Origin: Sepiola atlantica | Taxonomy: Eukaryota; Mollusca; Cephalopoda; Sepiida; Sepiolidae | Assembly (NCBI GenBank): GCA_963556195.1 | Contig: CAUVYP010000244.1 | Span: 3,472,001-3,536,000, forward strand | Length of the DNA stretch: 64,000 nucleotides | Direction: 5' to 3' | In this document: piece by piece, positions 1-10,593 of the stretch | Layout of the letters: every line of letters starts with the position of its first letter | How positions within the stretch are numbered: the stretch's first letter is position 1 | The notes under the pieces: model-generated | Told to the model about the DNA's origin: nothing | Database searches by the model: none | The model's input: only the letters and a program-made list of their open reading frames with translations | Program-made: the position numbers and the translations under genes

Positions 1-173
1 AAGTTGATATCGCTTTTGTTTATAACTTCCACATTTATTCGAATTGTGCAACGAAACTTTGCAGACAGTATCGAATAGGCCTTTTCTACTGAAGTACCAA
101 GTTTCAGAAGTGCAGCTCTTGTACTGCCGGAGATATGTCGATACAAACTGAATACGCAAAACATCAACAAAAT
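1..173 (+). repeat. Partial first monomer (window edge)
   Basis: The window opens inside a monomer, at the AAGTTGATATCGC segment, about 13 bases after the phase point used here. The cassette is of the GTATCGAATAGGCC type. The truncation is a window boundary and not a biological end, so the array extends to the left. Confidence 0.95.
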
Positions 174-359
174 TTAGCGCGTTTTAAAGTTGATATCGCT
201 TTTGTTTATAACTTCCACATTTATTCGAATTGTGCAACGAAACTTTGCAGACAGTCGCGGAGACACATGTTCTACTGAAGTACCAAGTTTCAGAAGTGCA
301 GCTGTTGTACTGCCGGAGATATGTCGATACAAACTGAATACGCAAAACATCAACAAAAT
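174..359 (+). repeat. Representative full monomer (phase reference)
   Basis: This is the first complete 186-bp unit in the phase used here. AT-rich blocks (TTTTAAAG, CTTTTGTTTATAAC, ACATTTATTCGAATTG) occupy the first third. The variable cassette lies at offset about 81-97 (254-270), here of the GTCGCGGAGACACA type. It is followed by a conserved segment with a possible 6-bp hairpin (295-311) and then GCCGGAGATATGTCGATAC. On the minus strand a 60-codon frame runs from a TTG at 356 down to the TAA complementary to 174-176. In most units the first start triplet is TTG rather than ATG, which weakens any coding claim. Confidence 0.9.
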
Positions 360-453
360 TTAGCGCGTTTTAAAGTTGATATCGCTTTTGTTTATAACTT
401 CCACATTTATTCGAATTGTGCAACGAAACTTTGCAGACAGTCGCAGAGACACA

Positions 454-1931
454 TTTTCTACTGAAGTACCAAGTTTCAGAAGTGCAGCTCTTGTACGTCC
501 GCAGATATGTCGATACAAACTGAATACGCAAAACATCAACAAAATTTAGCGCGTTTTAAAGTTGATATCGCTTTTGTTTATAACTTCCACATTTATTCGA
601 ATTGTGCAACGAAACTTTGCAGACAGTATCGAATAGGCCTTAGCTACTGAAGTACCAAGTTTCAGAAGTGCAGCTCTTGTACTGCCGGAGATATGTTAAT
701 ACAAACTGAATACGCAAAACATCAACAAAATTTAGCGCGTTTTAAAGTTGATATCGCTTTTGATTATAACTTCCACATTTATTCGAATTGTGCAACGAAA
801 CTTTGCAGACAGTCTCGAATAGGCCTTTTCTACTGAAGTACCAAGTTTCAGAAGTGCAGCTCTTGTACTGCCGGAGATATGTCGATACAAACTGAATACG
901 CAAAACATCAACAAAATTTAGCGCGTTTTAAAGTTGATATCGCTTTTGTTTATAACTTCCACATTTATTCGAATTGTGCAACGAAACTTTGCAGACAGTC
1001 TCAAATAGGCCTTTTCTACTGAAGTACCAAGTTTCAGAAGTGCAGCTCTTGTACTGCCGGAGATATGTCGATACAAACTGAATACGCAAAACATCAACAA
1101 AATTTAGCGCGTTTTAAAGTTGATATCGCTTTAGTTTATAACTTCCACATTTATTCGAATTGTGCAACGAAACTTTGCAGACAGTCTGGAATCGGCCTCT
1201 TCTACTGAAGTACCAAGTTTCAGAAGTGCAGCTCTTGTACTGCCGGAGATATGTCGATACAAACTGAATACGCAAAACATCACCAAAATTTAGCGCGTTT
1301 TAAAGTTGATATCGCTTTTGTTTATAACTTCCACATTTATTCGAATTGTGCAACGAAACTTTGCAGACAGTCTCGAATAGGCCTTTTGCTACTGAAGTAC
1401 CAAGTTTCAGAAGTGCAGCTCTTGTACTGCCGGAGATATGTCGATACAAACTGAATACGCAAAACATCAACAAAATTTAGCGCGTTTTAAAGTTGATATC
1501 GCTTTTGTTTATAACTTCCACATTTATTCGAATTGTCCAACGAAACTTTGCAGACAGTCCCGGAGACACAGTTTCCACTGAAGTACCAAGTTTCAGAAGT
1601 GCAACTCTTGCACTGCCGGAGATATGTCGATACAAACTGAATACGCAAAACATCAACAACATTTAGCGCGTTTTAAAGTTGATATCGCTTTTGTTTATAA
1701 CTTCCACATTTATTCGAATTGTGCAACGAAACTTTGCAGACAGTCGCGGAGACACATTTTCTACTGAAGTACCAAGTTTCAGAAGTGCAGCTTTTGTACT
1801 GCCGGAGATATGTCGATACAAATTGAAAACGCAAAACATCAACAAAATTTAGCGCGTTTTAAAGTTGATATCGCTTTTGTTTATAACTTCCACATTTATT
1901 CGAATTGTGCAACGAAACTTTGCAGACAGTC
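454..1931 (+). repeat. 1.48-kb duplicated block, copy 1 (11-mer HOR offset 2047 bp)
   Basis: This block recurs at 2501-3978 with an offset of 2047 bp (11 monomers plus one base). It contains, in order, the tail of a unit with the rare TACGTCCGCAG variant, a unit with GGCCTTAGCTACTG, a GATTATAAC unit, a CTCAAATAGG unit, a CTTTAGTTTATAAC unit, the 187-bp TTTTGCTACTG unit, a unit with TTGTCCAACG and CAACTCTTGCACTG, and a unit with AAATTGAAAACGC. Both ends of similarity fall at the variable cassette. Confidence 0.88.
1290..1476 (+). repeat. 187-bp monomer with TTTTGCTACTG insertion
   Basis: One extra G sits after the TTTT of the cassette (about 1388), shifting the array phase by one base. The same insertion marks homologous units at 3337-3523, 5757-5943, 11710-11896, 14129-14315, 14874-15060 and 16177-16363. 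This supports a single origin followed by spread within HOR copies. On the plus strand the shift extends an open frame to 67 codons, a side effect of the insertion. Confidence 0.9.
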
Positions 1932-2500
1932 TCAAATAGGCCTTTTCTACTGAAGTACCAAGTTTCAGAAGTGCAGCTCTTGTACTGCCGGAGATATGTC
2001 GATACAAACTGAATACGCAAAACATCAACAAAATTTAGCGCGTTTTAAAGTTGATATCGCTTTAGTTTATAACTTCCACATTTATTCGAATTGTGCAACG
2101 AAACTTTGCAGACAGTCTGGAATCGGCCTCTTCTACTGAAGTACCAAGTTTCAGAAGTGCAGCTCTTGTACTGCCGGAGATATGTCGATACAAACTGAAT
2201 ACGCAAAACATCAACACAATTTAGCGCGTTTTAAAGTTGATATCGCTTTTGTTTATAACTTCCACATTTATTCGAATTGTGCAACGAAACTTTGCAGACA
2301 GTCGCGGAGACACATTTTCTACTGAAGTACCAAGTTTCAGAAGTGCAGCTCTTGTACTGCCGCAGATATGTCGATACAAACTGAATACGCAAAACATCAA
2401 CAAAATTTAGCGCGTTTTAAAGTTGATATCGCTTTTGTTTATAACTTCCACATTTATTCGAATTGTGCAACGAAACTTTGCAGACAGTATCGAATAGGCC

Positions 2501-3978
2501 TTTTCTACTGAAGTACCAAGTTTCAGAAGTGCAGCTCTTGTACGTCCGCAGATATGTCGATACAAACTGAATACGCAAAACATCAACAAAATTTAGCGCG
2601 TTTTAAAGTTGATATCGCTTTTGTTTATAACTTCCACATTTATTCGAATTGTGCAACGAAACTTTGCAGACAGTATCGAATAGGCCTTAGCTACTGAAGT
2701 ACCAAGTTTCAGAAGTGCAGCTCTTGTACTGCCGGAGATATGTTAATACAAACTGAATACGCAAAACATCAACAAAATTTAGCGCGTTTTAAAGTTGATA
2801 TCGCTTTTGATTATAACTTCCACATTTATTCGAATTGTGCAACGAAACTTTGCAGACAGTCTCGAATAGGCCTTTTCTACTGAAGTACCAAGTTTCAGAA
2901 GTGCAGCTCTTGTACTGCCGGAGATATGTCGATACAAACTGAATACGCAAAACATCAACAAAATTTAGCGCGTTTTAAAGTTGATATCGCTTTTGTTTAT
3001 AACTTCCACATTTATTCGAATTGTGCAACGAAACTTTGCAGACAGTCTCAAATAGGCCTTTTCTACTGAAGTACCAAGTTTCAGAAGTGCAGCTCTTGTA
3101 CTGCCGGAGATATGTCGATACAAACTGAATACGCAAAACATCAACAAAATTTAGCGCGTTTTAAAGTTGATATCGCTTTAGTTTATAACTTCCACATTTA
3201 TTCGAATTGTGCAACGAAACTTTGCAGACAGTTTGGAATCGGCCTCTTCTACTGAAGTACCAAGTTTCAGAAGTGCAGCTCTTGTACTGCCGGAGATATG
3301 TCGATACAAACTGAATACGCAAAACATCACCAAAATTTAGCGCGTTTTAAAGTTGATATCGCTTTTGTTTATAACTTCCACATTTATTCGAATTGTGCAA
3401 CGAAACTTTGCAGACAGTCTCGAATAGGCCTTTTGCTACTGAAGTACCAAGTTTCAGAAGTGCAGCTCTTGTACTGCCGGAGATATGTCGATACAAACTG
3501 AATACGCAAAACATCAACAAAATTTAGCGCGTTTTAAAGTTGATATCGCTTTTGTTTATAACTTCCACATTTATTCGAATTGTCCAACGAAACTTTGCAG
3601 ACAGTCCCGGAGACACAGTTTCCACTGAAGTACCAAGTTTCAGAAGTGCAACTCTTGCACTGCCGGAGATATGTCGATACAAACTGAATACGCAAAACAT
3701 CAACAACATTTAGCGCGTTTTAAAGTTGATATCGCTTTTGTTTATAACTTCCACATTTATTCGAATTGTGCAACGAAACTTTGCAGACAGTCGCGGAGAC
3801 ACATTTTCTACTGAAGTACCAAGTTTCAGAAGTGCAGCTTTTGTACTGCCGGAGATATGTCGATACAAATTGAAAACGCAAAACATCAACAAAATTTAGC
3901 GCGTTTTAAAGTTGATATCGCTTTTGTTTATAACTTCCACATTTATTCGAATTGTGCAACGAAACTTTGCAGACAGTC
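2501..3978 (+). repeat. 1.48-kb duplicated block, copy 2
   Basis: This is the second copy of the 454-1931 block, in the same monomer order and with the same rare variants. The only difference I noticed is a C-to-T change in the cassette (AGTCTGGAATCGG at about 1183 becomes AGTTTGGAATCGG at about 3230). The left edge is in the cassette of the unit starting at 2407 and the right edge in the cassette of the unit starting at 3896, where the flanking cassette types change. Confidence 0.88.
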
Positions 3979-4639
3979 GCGGAGAAACATTTTCTACTGA
4001 AGTACTAAGTTTCAGAAGTGCAGCTCTTGTACTGCCGCAGATATGTCGATACAAACTGAATACGCAAAACATCAACAAAATTTAGCGCGTTTTAAAGTTG
4101 ATATCGCTTTTGTTTATAACTTCCACATTTATTCGAATTGTGCAACGAAACTTTGCAGACAGTCTCCAATAGGCCTTTTCTACTGAATTACTAAGTTTCA
4201 GAAGTGCAGCTCTTGTACTGCCGGAGATATGTCGATACAAACTGAATACGCAAAACATCAACAAAATTTAGCGCGTTTTAAAGTTGATATCGCTTTTGTT
4301 TATAACTTCCACATTTATTCGAATTGTGCAACGAAACTTTCCAGACAGTCTCGAATAGGCCTTTTCTACTGAAGTTCCAAGTTTCAGAAGTGCAGCTCTG
4401 GTACTGCCGGAGATAGGTCGATACAAACTGAATACGCAAAACATCAACAAAATTTAGCGCGTTTTAAAGTTGATATCGCTTTTGTTTATAACTTCCACAT
4501 TTATTCGAATTGTGCAACGAAACTTTGCAGACAGTCGCGGAGACACATTTAGTACTGAAGTACCAGGTTTCAGAAGTGCAGCTCTTGTACTGCCGGAGAT
4601 ATGTCGATACAAACTGAATACGCAAAACATCAACAAAAT
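3896..4639 (+). repeat. Four-monomer linker between duplicated block and module P
   Basis: Four units (3896, 4082, 4268, 4454) link the two HOR structures. The first has GCGGAGAAACA and TACTAAG. The second has TCTCCAATAGG and GAATTACTAAG. The third has TTTCCAGACAG and a GGTCGATAC change. The fourth has CACATTTAGTACTG. The last two variants reappear in module Q (8041-8500), so this linker looks like a remnant of the material from which Q was assembled. Confidence 0.7.
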
Positions 4640-6501
4640 TTAGCGCGTTTTAAAGTTGATATCGCTTTTGTTTATAACTTCCACATTTATTCGAATTGTG
4701 CAACGAAACTTTGCAGACAGTATCGAATAGGCCTTTTCTACTGAAGTACCAAGTTTCAGAAGTGCAGCTCTTGTACTGCCGGAGATATGTCGATACAAAC
4801 TGAATACGCAAAACATCAACAAAATTTAGCGCGTTTTAAAGTTGATATCGCTTTTGATTATAACTTCCACATTTATTCGAATTGTGCAACGAAACTTTGC
4901 AGACAGTCTCGAATAGGCCTTTTCTACTGAAGTACCAAGTTTCAGAAGTGCAGCTCTTGTACTGCCGGAGATATGTCGATACAAACTGAATACGCAAAAC
5001 ATCAACAAAATTTAGCGCGTTTTAAAGTTGATATCGCTTTTGTTTATAACTTCCACATTTATTCGAATTGTGCAACGAAACTTTGCAGACAGTCTCAAAT
5101 AGGCCTTTTCTACTGAAGTACCAAGTTTCAGAAGTGCAGCTCTTGTACTGCCGGTGATATGTCGATACAAACTGAATACGCAAAACATCAACAAAATTTA
5201 GCGCGTTTTAAAGTTGATATCGCTTTAGTTTATAACTTCCACATTTATTCGAATTGTGCAACGAAACTTTGCAGACAGTTTGGAATCGGCCTTTTCTACT
5301 GAAGTACCAAGTTTCAGAAGTGCAGCTATTGTACTGCCGGAGATATGTCGATACAAACTGAATACGCAAAACATCAACAAAATTTAGCGCGTTTTAAAGT
5401 TGATATCGCTTTTGTTTATAACTTCCACATTTATTCGAATTGTGCAACGAAACTTTGCAGACAGTCGCAGAGACACATTTTCTACTGAAGTACCAAGTTT
5501 CAGAAGTACAGCTCTTGTACTGCCGGAGATATGTCGATACAAACTGAATACGCAAAACATCAACAAAATTTAGCGCGTTTTAAAGTTGATATCGCTTTTG
5601 TTTATAACTTCCACATTTATTCGAATTGTGCAACGAAACTTTGCAGACAGTCGCGGAGACACATTTTCTACTGAAGTACCAAGTTTCAGAAGTGCAGCTC
5701 TTGTACTGCCGGAGATATGTCGATACAAACTGAATACGCAAAACATACACCAAAATTTAGCGCGTTTTAAAGTTGATATCGCTTTTGTTTATAACTTCCA
5801 CATTTATTCGAATTGTGCAACGAAACTTGGCAGACAGTCTCGAATAGGCCTTTTGCTACTGAAGTACCAAGTTTCAGAAGTGCAGCTCTTGTACTGCCGG
5901 AGATATGTCGATACAAACTAAATACGCAAAACATCAACAAAATTTAGCGCGTTTTAAAGTTGATATCGCTTTTGGTTATAACTTCCACATTTATTCGAAT
6001 TGTCCAACGAAACTTTGCAGACAGTCCCGGAGACACATTTTCTACTGAAGTACCAAGTTTCAGAAGTGCAACTCTTGCACTGCCGGAGATATGTCGATAC
6101 AAACTGAATACGCAAAACATCAACAAAATTTAGCGCGTTTTAAAGTTGATATCGCTTTTGTTTATAACTTCCACATTTATTCGAATTGTGCAACGAAACT
6201 TTGCAGACAGTCGCGGAGACACATGTTCTACTGAAGTACCAAGTTTCAGAAGTGCAGCTCTTGTACTGCCGGAGATATGTCGATACAAACTGAATACGCA
6301 AAACATCAACAAAATTTAGCGCGTTTTAAAGTTGATATCGCTTTTGTTTTTAACTTCCACATTTATTCGAATTGTGCAACGAAACTTTGCAGACAGTCGC
6401 GGAGACACATTTTCTACTGAAGTACCAAGTTTCAGAAGTGCAGCTCTTGTACTGCCGGAGATATGTCGATACAAACTGAATACGCAAAACATCAACAAAA
6501 T
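4640..6501 (+). repeat. HOR module P, copy 1 (10 monomers, 1862 bp)
   Basis: Ten units follow in order: GTATCGAATAGG; GATTATAAC; CTCAAATAGG with CCGGTGATATG; CTTTAGTTTATAAC with TTTGGAATCGG; GCAGAGACACA; GCGGAGACACA; the TTTTGCTACTG unit with CTTGGCAGACAG; TTGGTTATAAC with TTGTCCAACG; a CACATGTTCTAC unit; and a GTTTTTAAC unit. Two extra bases are present: one in CATACACCAAAA near 5747 and one in TTTTGC near 5855. The block 4640-6315 is repeated at 10594-12268, and again at 15061-16735. Confidence 0.85.
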
Positions 6502-8547
6502 TTAGCGCGTTTTAAAGTTGATATCGCTTTTGTTTATAACTTCCACATTTATTCGAATTGTGCAACGAAACTTTGCAGACAGTATCGAATAGGCCTTTTC
6601 TACTGAAGTACCAAGTTTCAGAAGTGCAGCTCTTTTACTGCCGGAGATATGTCGATACAAACTGAATACGCAAAACATCAACAAAATTTAGCGCGTTTTA
6701 AAGTTGATATCGCTTTTGATTATAACTTCCACATTTATTCGAATTGTGCAACGAAACTTTGCAGACAGTCTGGAATCGGCCTTTTCTACTGAAGTACCAA
6801 GTTTCAGAAGTGCAGCTCTTGTACTGCCGGAGATATGTCGATACAAACTGAATACGCAAAACATCAACAAAATTTAGCGCGTTTTAAAGTTGATATCGCT
6901 TTTGTTTATGACTTCCACATTTATTCGAATTGTGCAACGAAACTTTGCAGACAGTCTCAAATAGGCCTTTTCTACTGAAGTACCAAGTTTCAGAAGTGCA
7001 GCTCTTGTACTGCCGGAGATATGTCGATACAAACTGAATACGCAAAACATCAACAAAATTTAGCGCGTTTAAAAGTTGATATCGCTTTTGTTTATAACTT
7101 CCACATTTATTCGAATTGTGCAACGAAACTTTGCAGACAGTCGCGGAGAAACATTTTCTACTGAAGTAACAAGTTTCAGAAGTGCAGCTCTTGTACTGCC
7201 GCAGATATGTCGATACAAACTGAATACGCAAAACATCAACAAAATTTAGCGCGTTTTAAAGTTGATATCGCTTTTGTTTATAACTTCCACATTTATTCGA
7301 ATTGTGCAACGAAACTTTGCAGACAGTCTCGAATAGGCCTTTTCTACTGAAGTACCAAGTTTCAGAAGTGCAGCTCTTGTACTGCCGGAGATATGTCGAT
7401 ACAAACTGAATACGCAAAACATCAACAAAATTTAGCGCGTTTTAAAGTTGATATCGCTTTTGTTTATAACTTCCACATTTATTCGAATTGTGCAACGAAA
7501 CTTTGCAGACAGTCTGGAATCGGCCTTTTCTACTGAAGTACCAAGTTTCAGAAGTGCAGCTCTGGTACTGCCGGAGATAGGTCGATACAAACTGAATACG
7601 CAAAACATCAACAAAATTTAGCGCGTTTTAAAGTTGATATCGCTTTTGTTTATAACTTCCACATTTATTCGAATTGTGCAACGAAACTTTGCAGACAGTC
7701 TCGAATAGGCCTTTTCTACTGAAGTACCAAGTTTCAGAAGTGCAGCTCTTGTACTGCCGGAGATATGTCGATACAAACTGAATACGCAAAACATCAACAA
7801 AATTTAGCGCGTTTTAAAGTTGATATCCCTTTTGTTTATAACTTCCACATTTATTCGAATTGTGCAACGAAACTTTGCAGACAGTCTCGAATAGGACTTT
7901 TCTACTGAGATACCAAGTTTCAGAAGTGAAGCTGTTGTACTGCCGGAGATATGTCGATACAAACTGAATACGCAAAACATCAACAAAATTTAGCGCGTTT
8001 TAAAGTTGATATCGCTTTTGTTTATATCTTCCACATTTATTCGAATTGTGCAACGAAACTTTCCAGACAGTCTCGAATAGGCCTTTTCTACTGAAGTACC
8101 AAGTTTCAGAAGTGCAGCTGTTGTACTGCCGGAGATATGTCGATACAAACTGAATACGCAAAACATCAACAAAATTTAGCGCGTTTTAAAGTTGATATCG
8201 CTTTTGTTTATAACTTCCACATTTATTCGAATTGTGCAACGAAACTTTGCAGACAGTCAGGAATCGGCCTTTTCTACTGAAGTAACAAGTTTCAGAAGTG
8301 CAGCTCTTGTACTGCCGGAGATATGTCGATACAAACTGAATACGCAAAACATCAACAAAATTAAGCGTGTTTTAAAGTTGATATCGCTTTTGTTTATAAC
8401 TTCCACATTTATTCGAATTGTGCAAAGAAACTTTGCAGACAGTCGCGGAGACACATTTAGTACTGAAGTACTAAGTTTCAGAAGTGCAGCTCTTGTACTG
8501 CCGGAGATATGTCGATACAAACTGAATACGCAAAACATCAACAAAAT
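6502..8547 (+). repeat. HOR module Q, copy 1 (11 monomers, 2046 bp)
   Basis: Eleven 186-bp units form this copy. The first three resemble those of module P, then the order diverges: a GTTTAAAAGTTG unit with GAGAAACA, a plain TCTCGAATAGG unit, a GGTCGATAC unit, another TCTCGAATAGG unit, a GATATCCC unit with CTACTGAGATACC, a TTATATCTTCC unit with TTTCCAGACAG, a GTCAGGAATCGG unit, and a unit with GCAAAGAAAC and CACATTTAGTACTG. An adjacent tandem copy starts at 8548. Loss of the TAA site (AATTAAGCG near 8361) lets the minus-strand frame read through into the neighbouring unit. Confidence 0.88.
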
Positions 8548-10593
8548 TTAGCGCGTTTTAAAGTTGATATCGCTTTTGTTTATAACTTCCACATTTATTC
8601 GAATTGTGCAACGAAACTTTGCAGACAGTATCGAATAGGCCTTTTCTACTGAAGTACCAAGTTTCAGAAGTGCAGCTCTTGTACTGCCGGAGATATGTCG
8701 ATACAAACTGAATACGCAAAACATCAACAAAATTTAGCGCGTTTTAAAGTTGATATCGCTTTTGATTATAACTTCCACATTTATTCGAATTGTGCAACGA
8801 AACTTTGCAGACAGTCTCGAATAGGCCTTTTCTACTGAAGTACCAAGTTTCAGAAGTGCAGCTCTTGTACTGCCGGAGATATGTCGATACAAACTGAATA
8901 CGCAAAACATCAACAAAATTTAGCGCGTTTTAAAGTTGATATCGCTTTTGTTTATAACTTCCACATTTATTCGAATTGTGCAACGAAACTTTGCAGACAG
9001 TCTCAAATAGGCCTTTTCTACTGAAGTACCAAGTTTCAGAAGTGCAGCTCTTGTACTGCCGGTGATATGTCGATACAAACTGAATACGCAAAACATCAAC
9101 AAAATTTAGCGCGTTTAAAAGTTGATATCGCTTTTGTTTATAACTTCCACATTTATTCGAATTGTGCAACGAAACTTTGCAGACAGTCGCGGAGAAACAT
9201 TTTCTACTGAAGTAACAAGTTTCAGAAGTGCAGCTCTTGTACTGCCGCAGATATGTCGATACAAACTGAATACGCAAAACATCAACAAAATTTAGCGCGT
9301 TTTAAAGTTGATATCGCTTTTGTTTATAACTTCCACATTTATTCGAATTGTGCAACGAAACTTTGCAGACAGTCTCGAATAGGCCTTTTCTACTGAAGTA
9401 CCAAGTTTCAGAAGTGCAGCTCTTGTACTGCCGGAGATATGTCGATACAAACTGAATACGCAAAACATCAACAAAATTTAGCGCGTTTTAAAGTTGATAT
9501 CGCTTTTGTTTATAACTTCCACATTTATTCGAATTGTGCAACGAAACTTTGCAGACAGTCTGGAATCGGCCTTTTCTACTGAAGTACCAAGTTTCAGAAG
9601 TGCAGCTCTGGTACTGCCGGAGATAGGTCGATACAAACTGAATACGCAAAACATCAACAAAATTTAGCGCGTTTTAAAGTTGATATCGCTTTTGTTTATA
9701 ACTTCCACATTTATTCGAATTGTGCAACGAAACTTTGCAGATAGTCTCGAATAGGCCTTTTCTACTGAAGTACGAAGTTTCAGAAGTGCAGCTCTTGTAC
9801 TGCCGGAGATATGTCGATACAAACTGAATACGCAAAACATCACCAAAATTTAGCGCGTTTTAAAGTTGATATCCCTTTTGTTTATAACTTCCACATTTAT
9901 TCGAATTGTGCAACGAAACTTTGCAGACAGTCTCGAATAGGACTTTTCTACTGAGATACCAAGTTTCAGAAGTGAAGCTGTTGTACTGCCGGAGATATGA
10001 CGATACAAACTGAATACGCAAAACATCAACAAAATTTAGCGCGTTTTAAAGTTGATATCGCTTTTGTTTATATCTTCCACATTTATTCGAATTGTGCAAC
10101 GAAACTTTCCAGACAGTCTCGAATAGGCCTTTTCTACTGAAGTACCAAGTTTCAGAAGTGCAGCTCTTGTACTGCCGGAGATATGTCGATACAAACTGAA
10201 TACGCAAAACATCAACAAAATTTAGCGCGTTTTAAAGTTGATATCGCTTTTGTTTATAACTTCCACATTTATTCGAATTGTGCAACGAAACTTTGCAGAC
10301 AGTCAGGAATCGGCCTTTTCTACTGAAGTAACAAGTTTCAGAAGTGCAGCTCTTGTACTGCCGGAGATATGTCGATACAAACTGAATACGCAAAACATCA
10401 ACAAAATTAAGCGTGTTTTAAAGTTGATATCGCTTTTGTTTATAACTTCCACATTTATTCGAATTGTGCAAAGAAACTTTGCAGACAGTCGCGGAGACAC
10501 ATTTAGTACTGAAGTACTAAGTTTCAGAAGTGCAGCTCTTGTACTGCCGGAGATATGTCGATACAAACTGAATACGCAAAACATCAACAAAAT
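8548..10593 (+). repeat. HOR module Q, copy 2 (11 monomers, 2046 bp)
   Basis: This direct tandem repeat of the preceding module lies at exactly 2046 bp offset, with the same unit order and the same rare variants (GAGAAACA, GATATCCC, CTACTGAGATACC, TTATATCTTCC, GTCAGGAATCGG, GCAAAGAAAC). Scattered single-base differences exist, for example GATAGTCTCG and TACGAAG near 9740-9775, CATCACC near 9840, and TATGACGATAC near 9998. The second unit here has TCTCGAATAGG where copy 1 has TCTGGAATCGG. Confidence 0.88.

Noticed and set aside
158..203. Phased A/T tracts suggesting a sequence-directed bend at the monomer junction
   Set aside because: Tracts at 158-161, 169-175, 182-188 and 200-203 start 11, 13 and 18 bases apart, which is not consistent with a helical repeat of about 10.5 bp; one contains a TpA step.
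205..212. TATA-like motif (TTTATAA) as a promoter in each monomer
   Set aside because: It is an AT-rich motif expected by chance in this composition, with no accompanying initiator or coding sequence; transcription cannot be judged from sequence.
174..356. Recurrent 60-codon minus-strand open frames as a tandem gene or peptide family
   Set aside because: They recur purely with the 186-bp period, mostly lack an ATG at the first start position, are broken by stops in many units (for example the units at 546, 1104 and 2593), vary freely in amino acids, and have no promoter or other gene signal.
8192..8551. 119-codon plus-strand frame, with copies at 10238 and 13215
   Set aside because: It results from AATTAAGCG replacing AATTTAGCG within module Q. 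It overlaps an equally long minus-strand frame, which is typical of satellite and not of genes.
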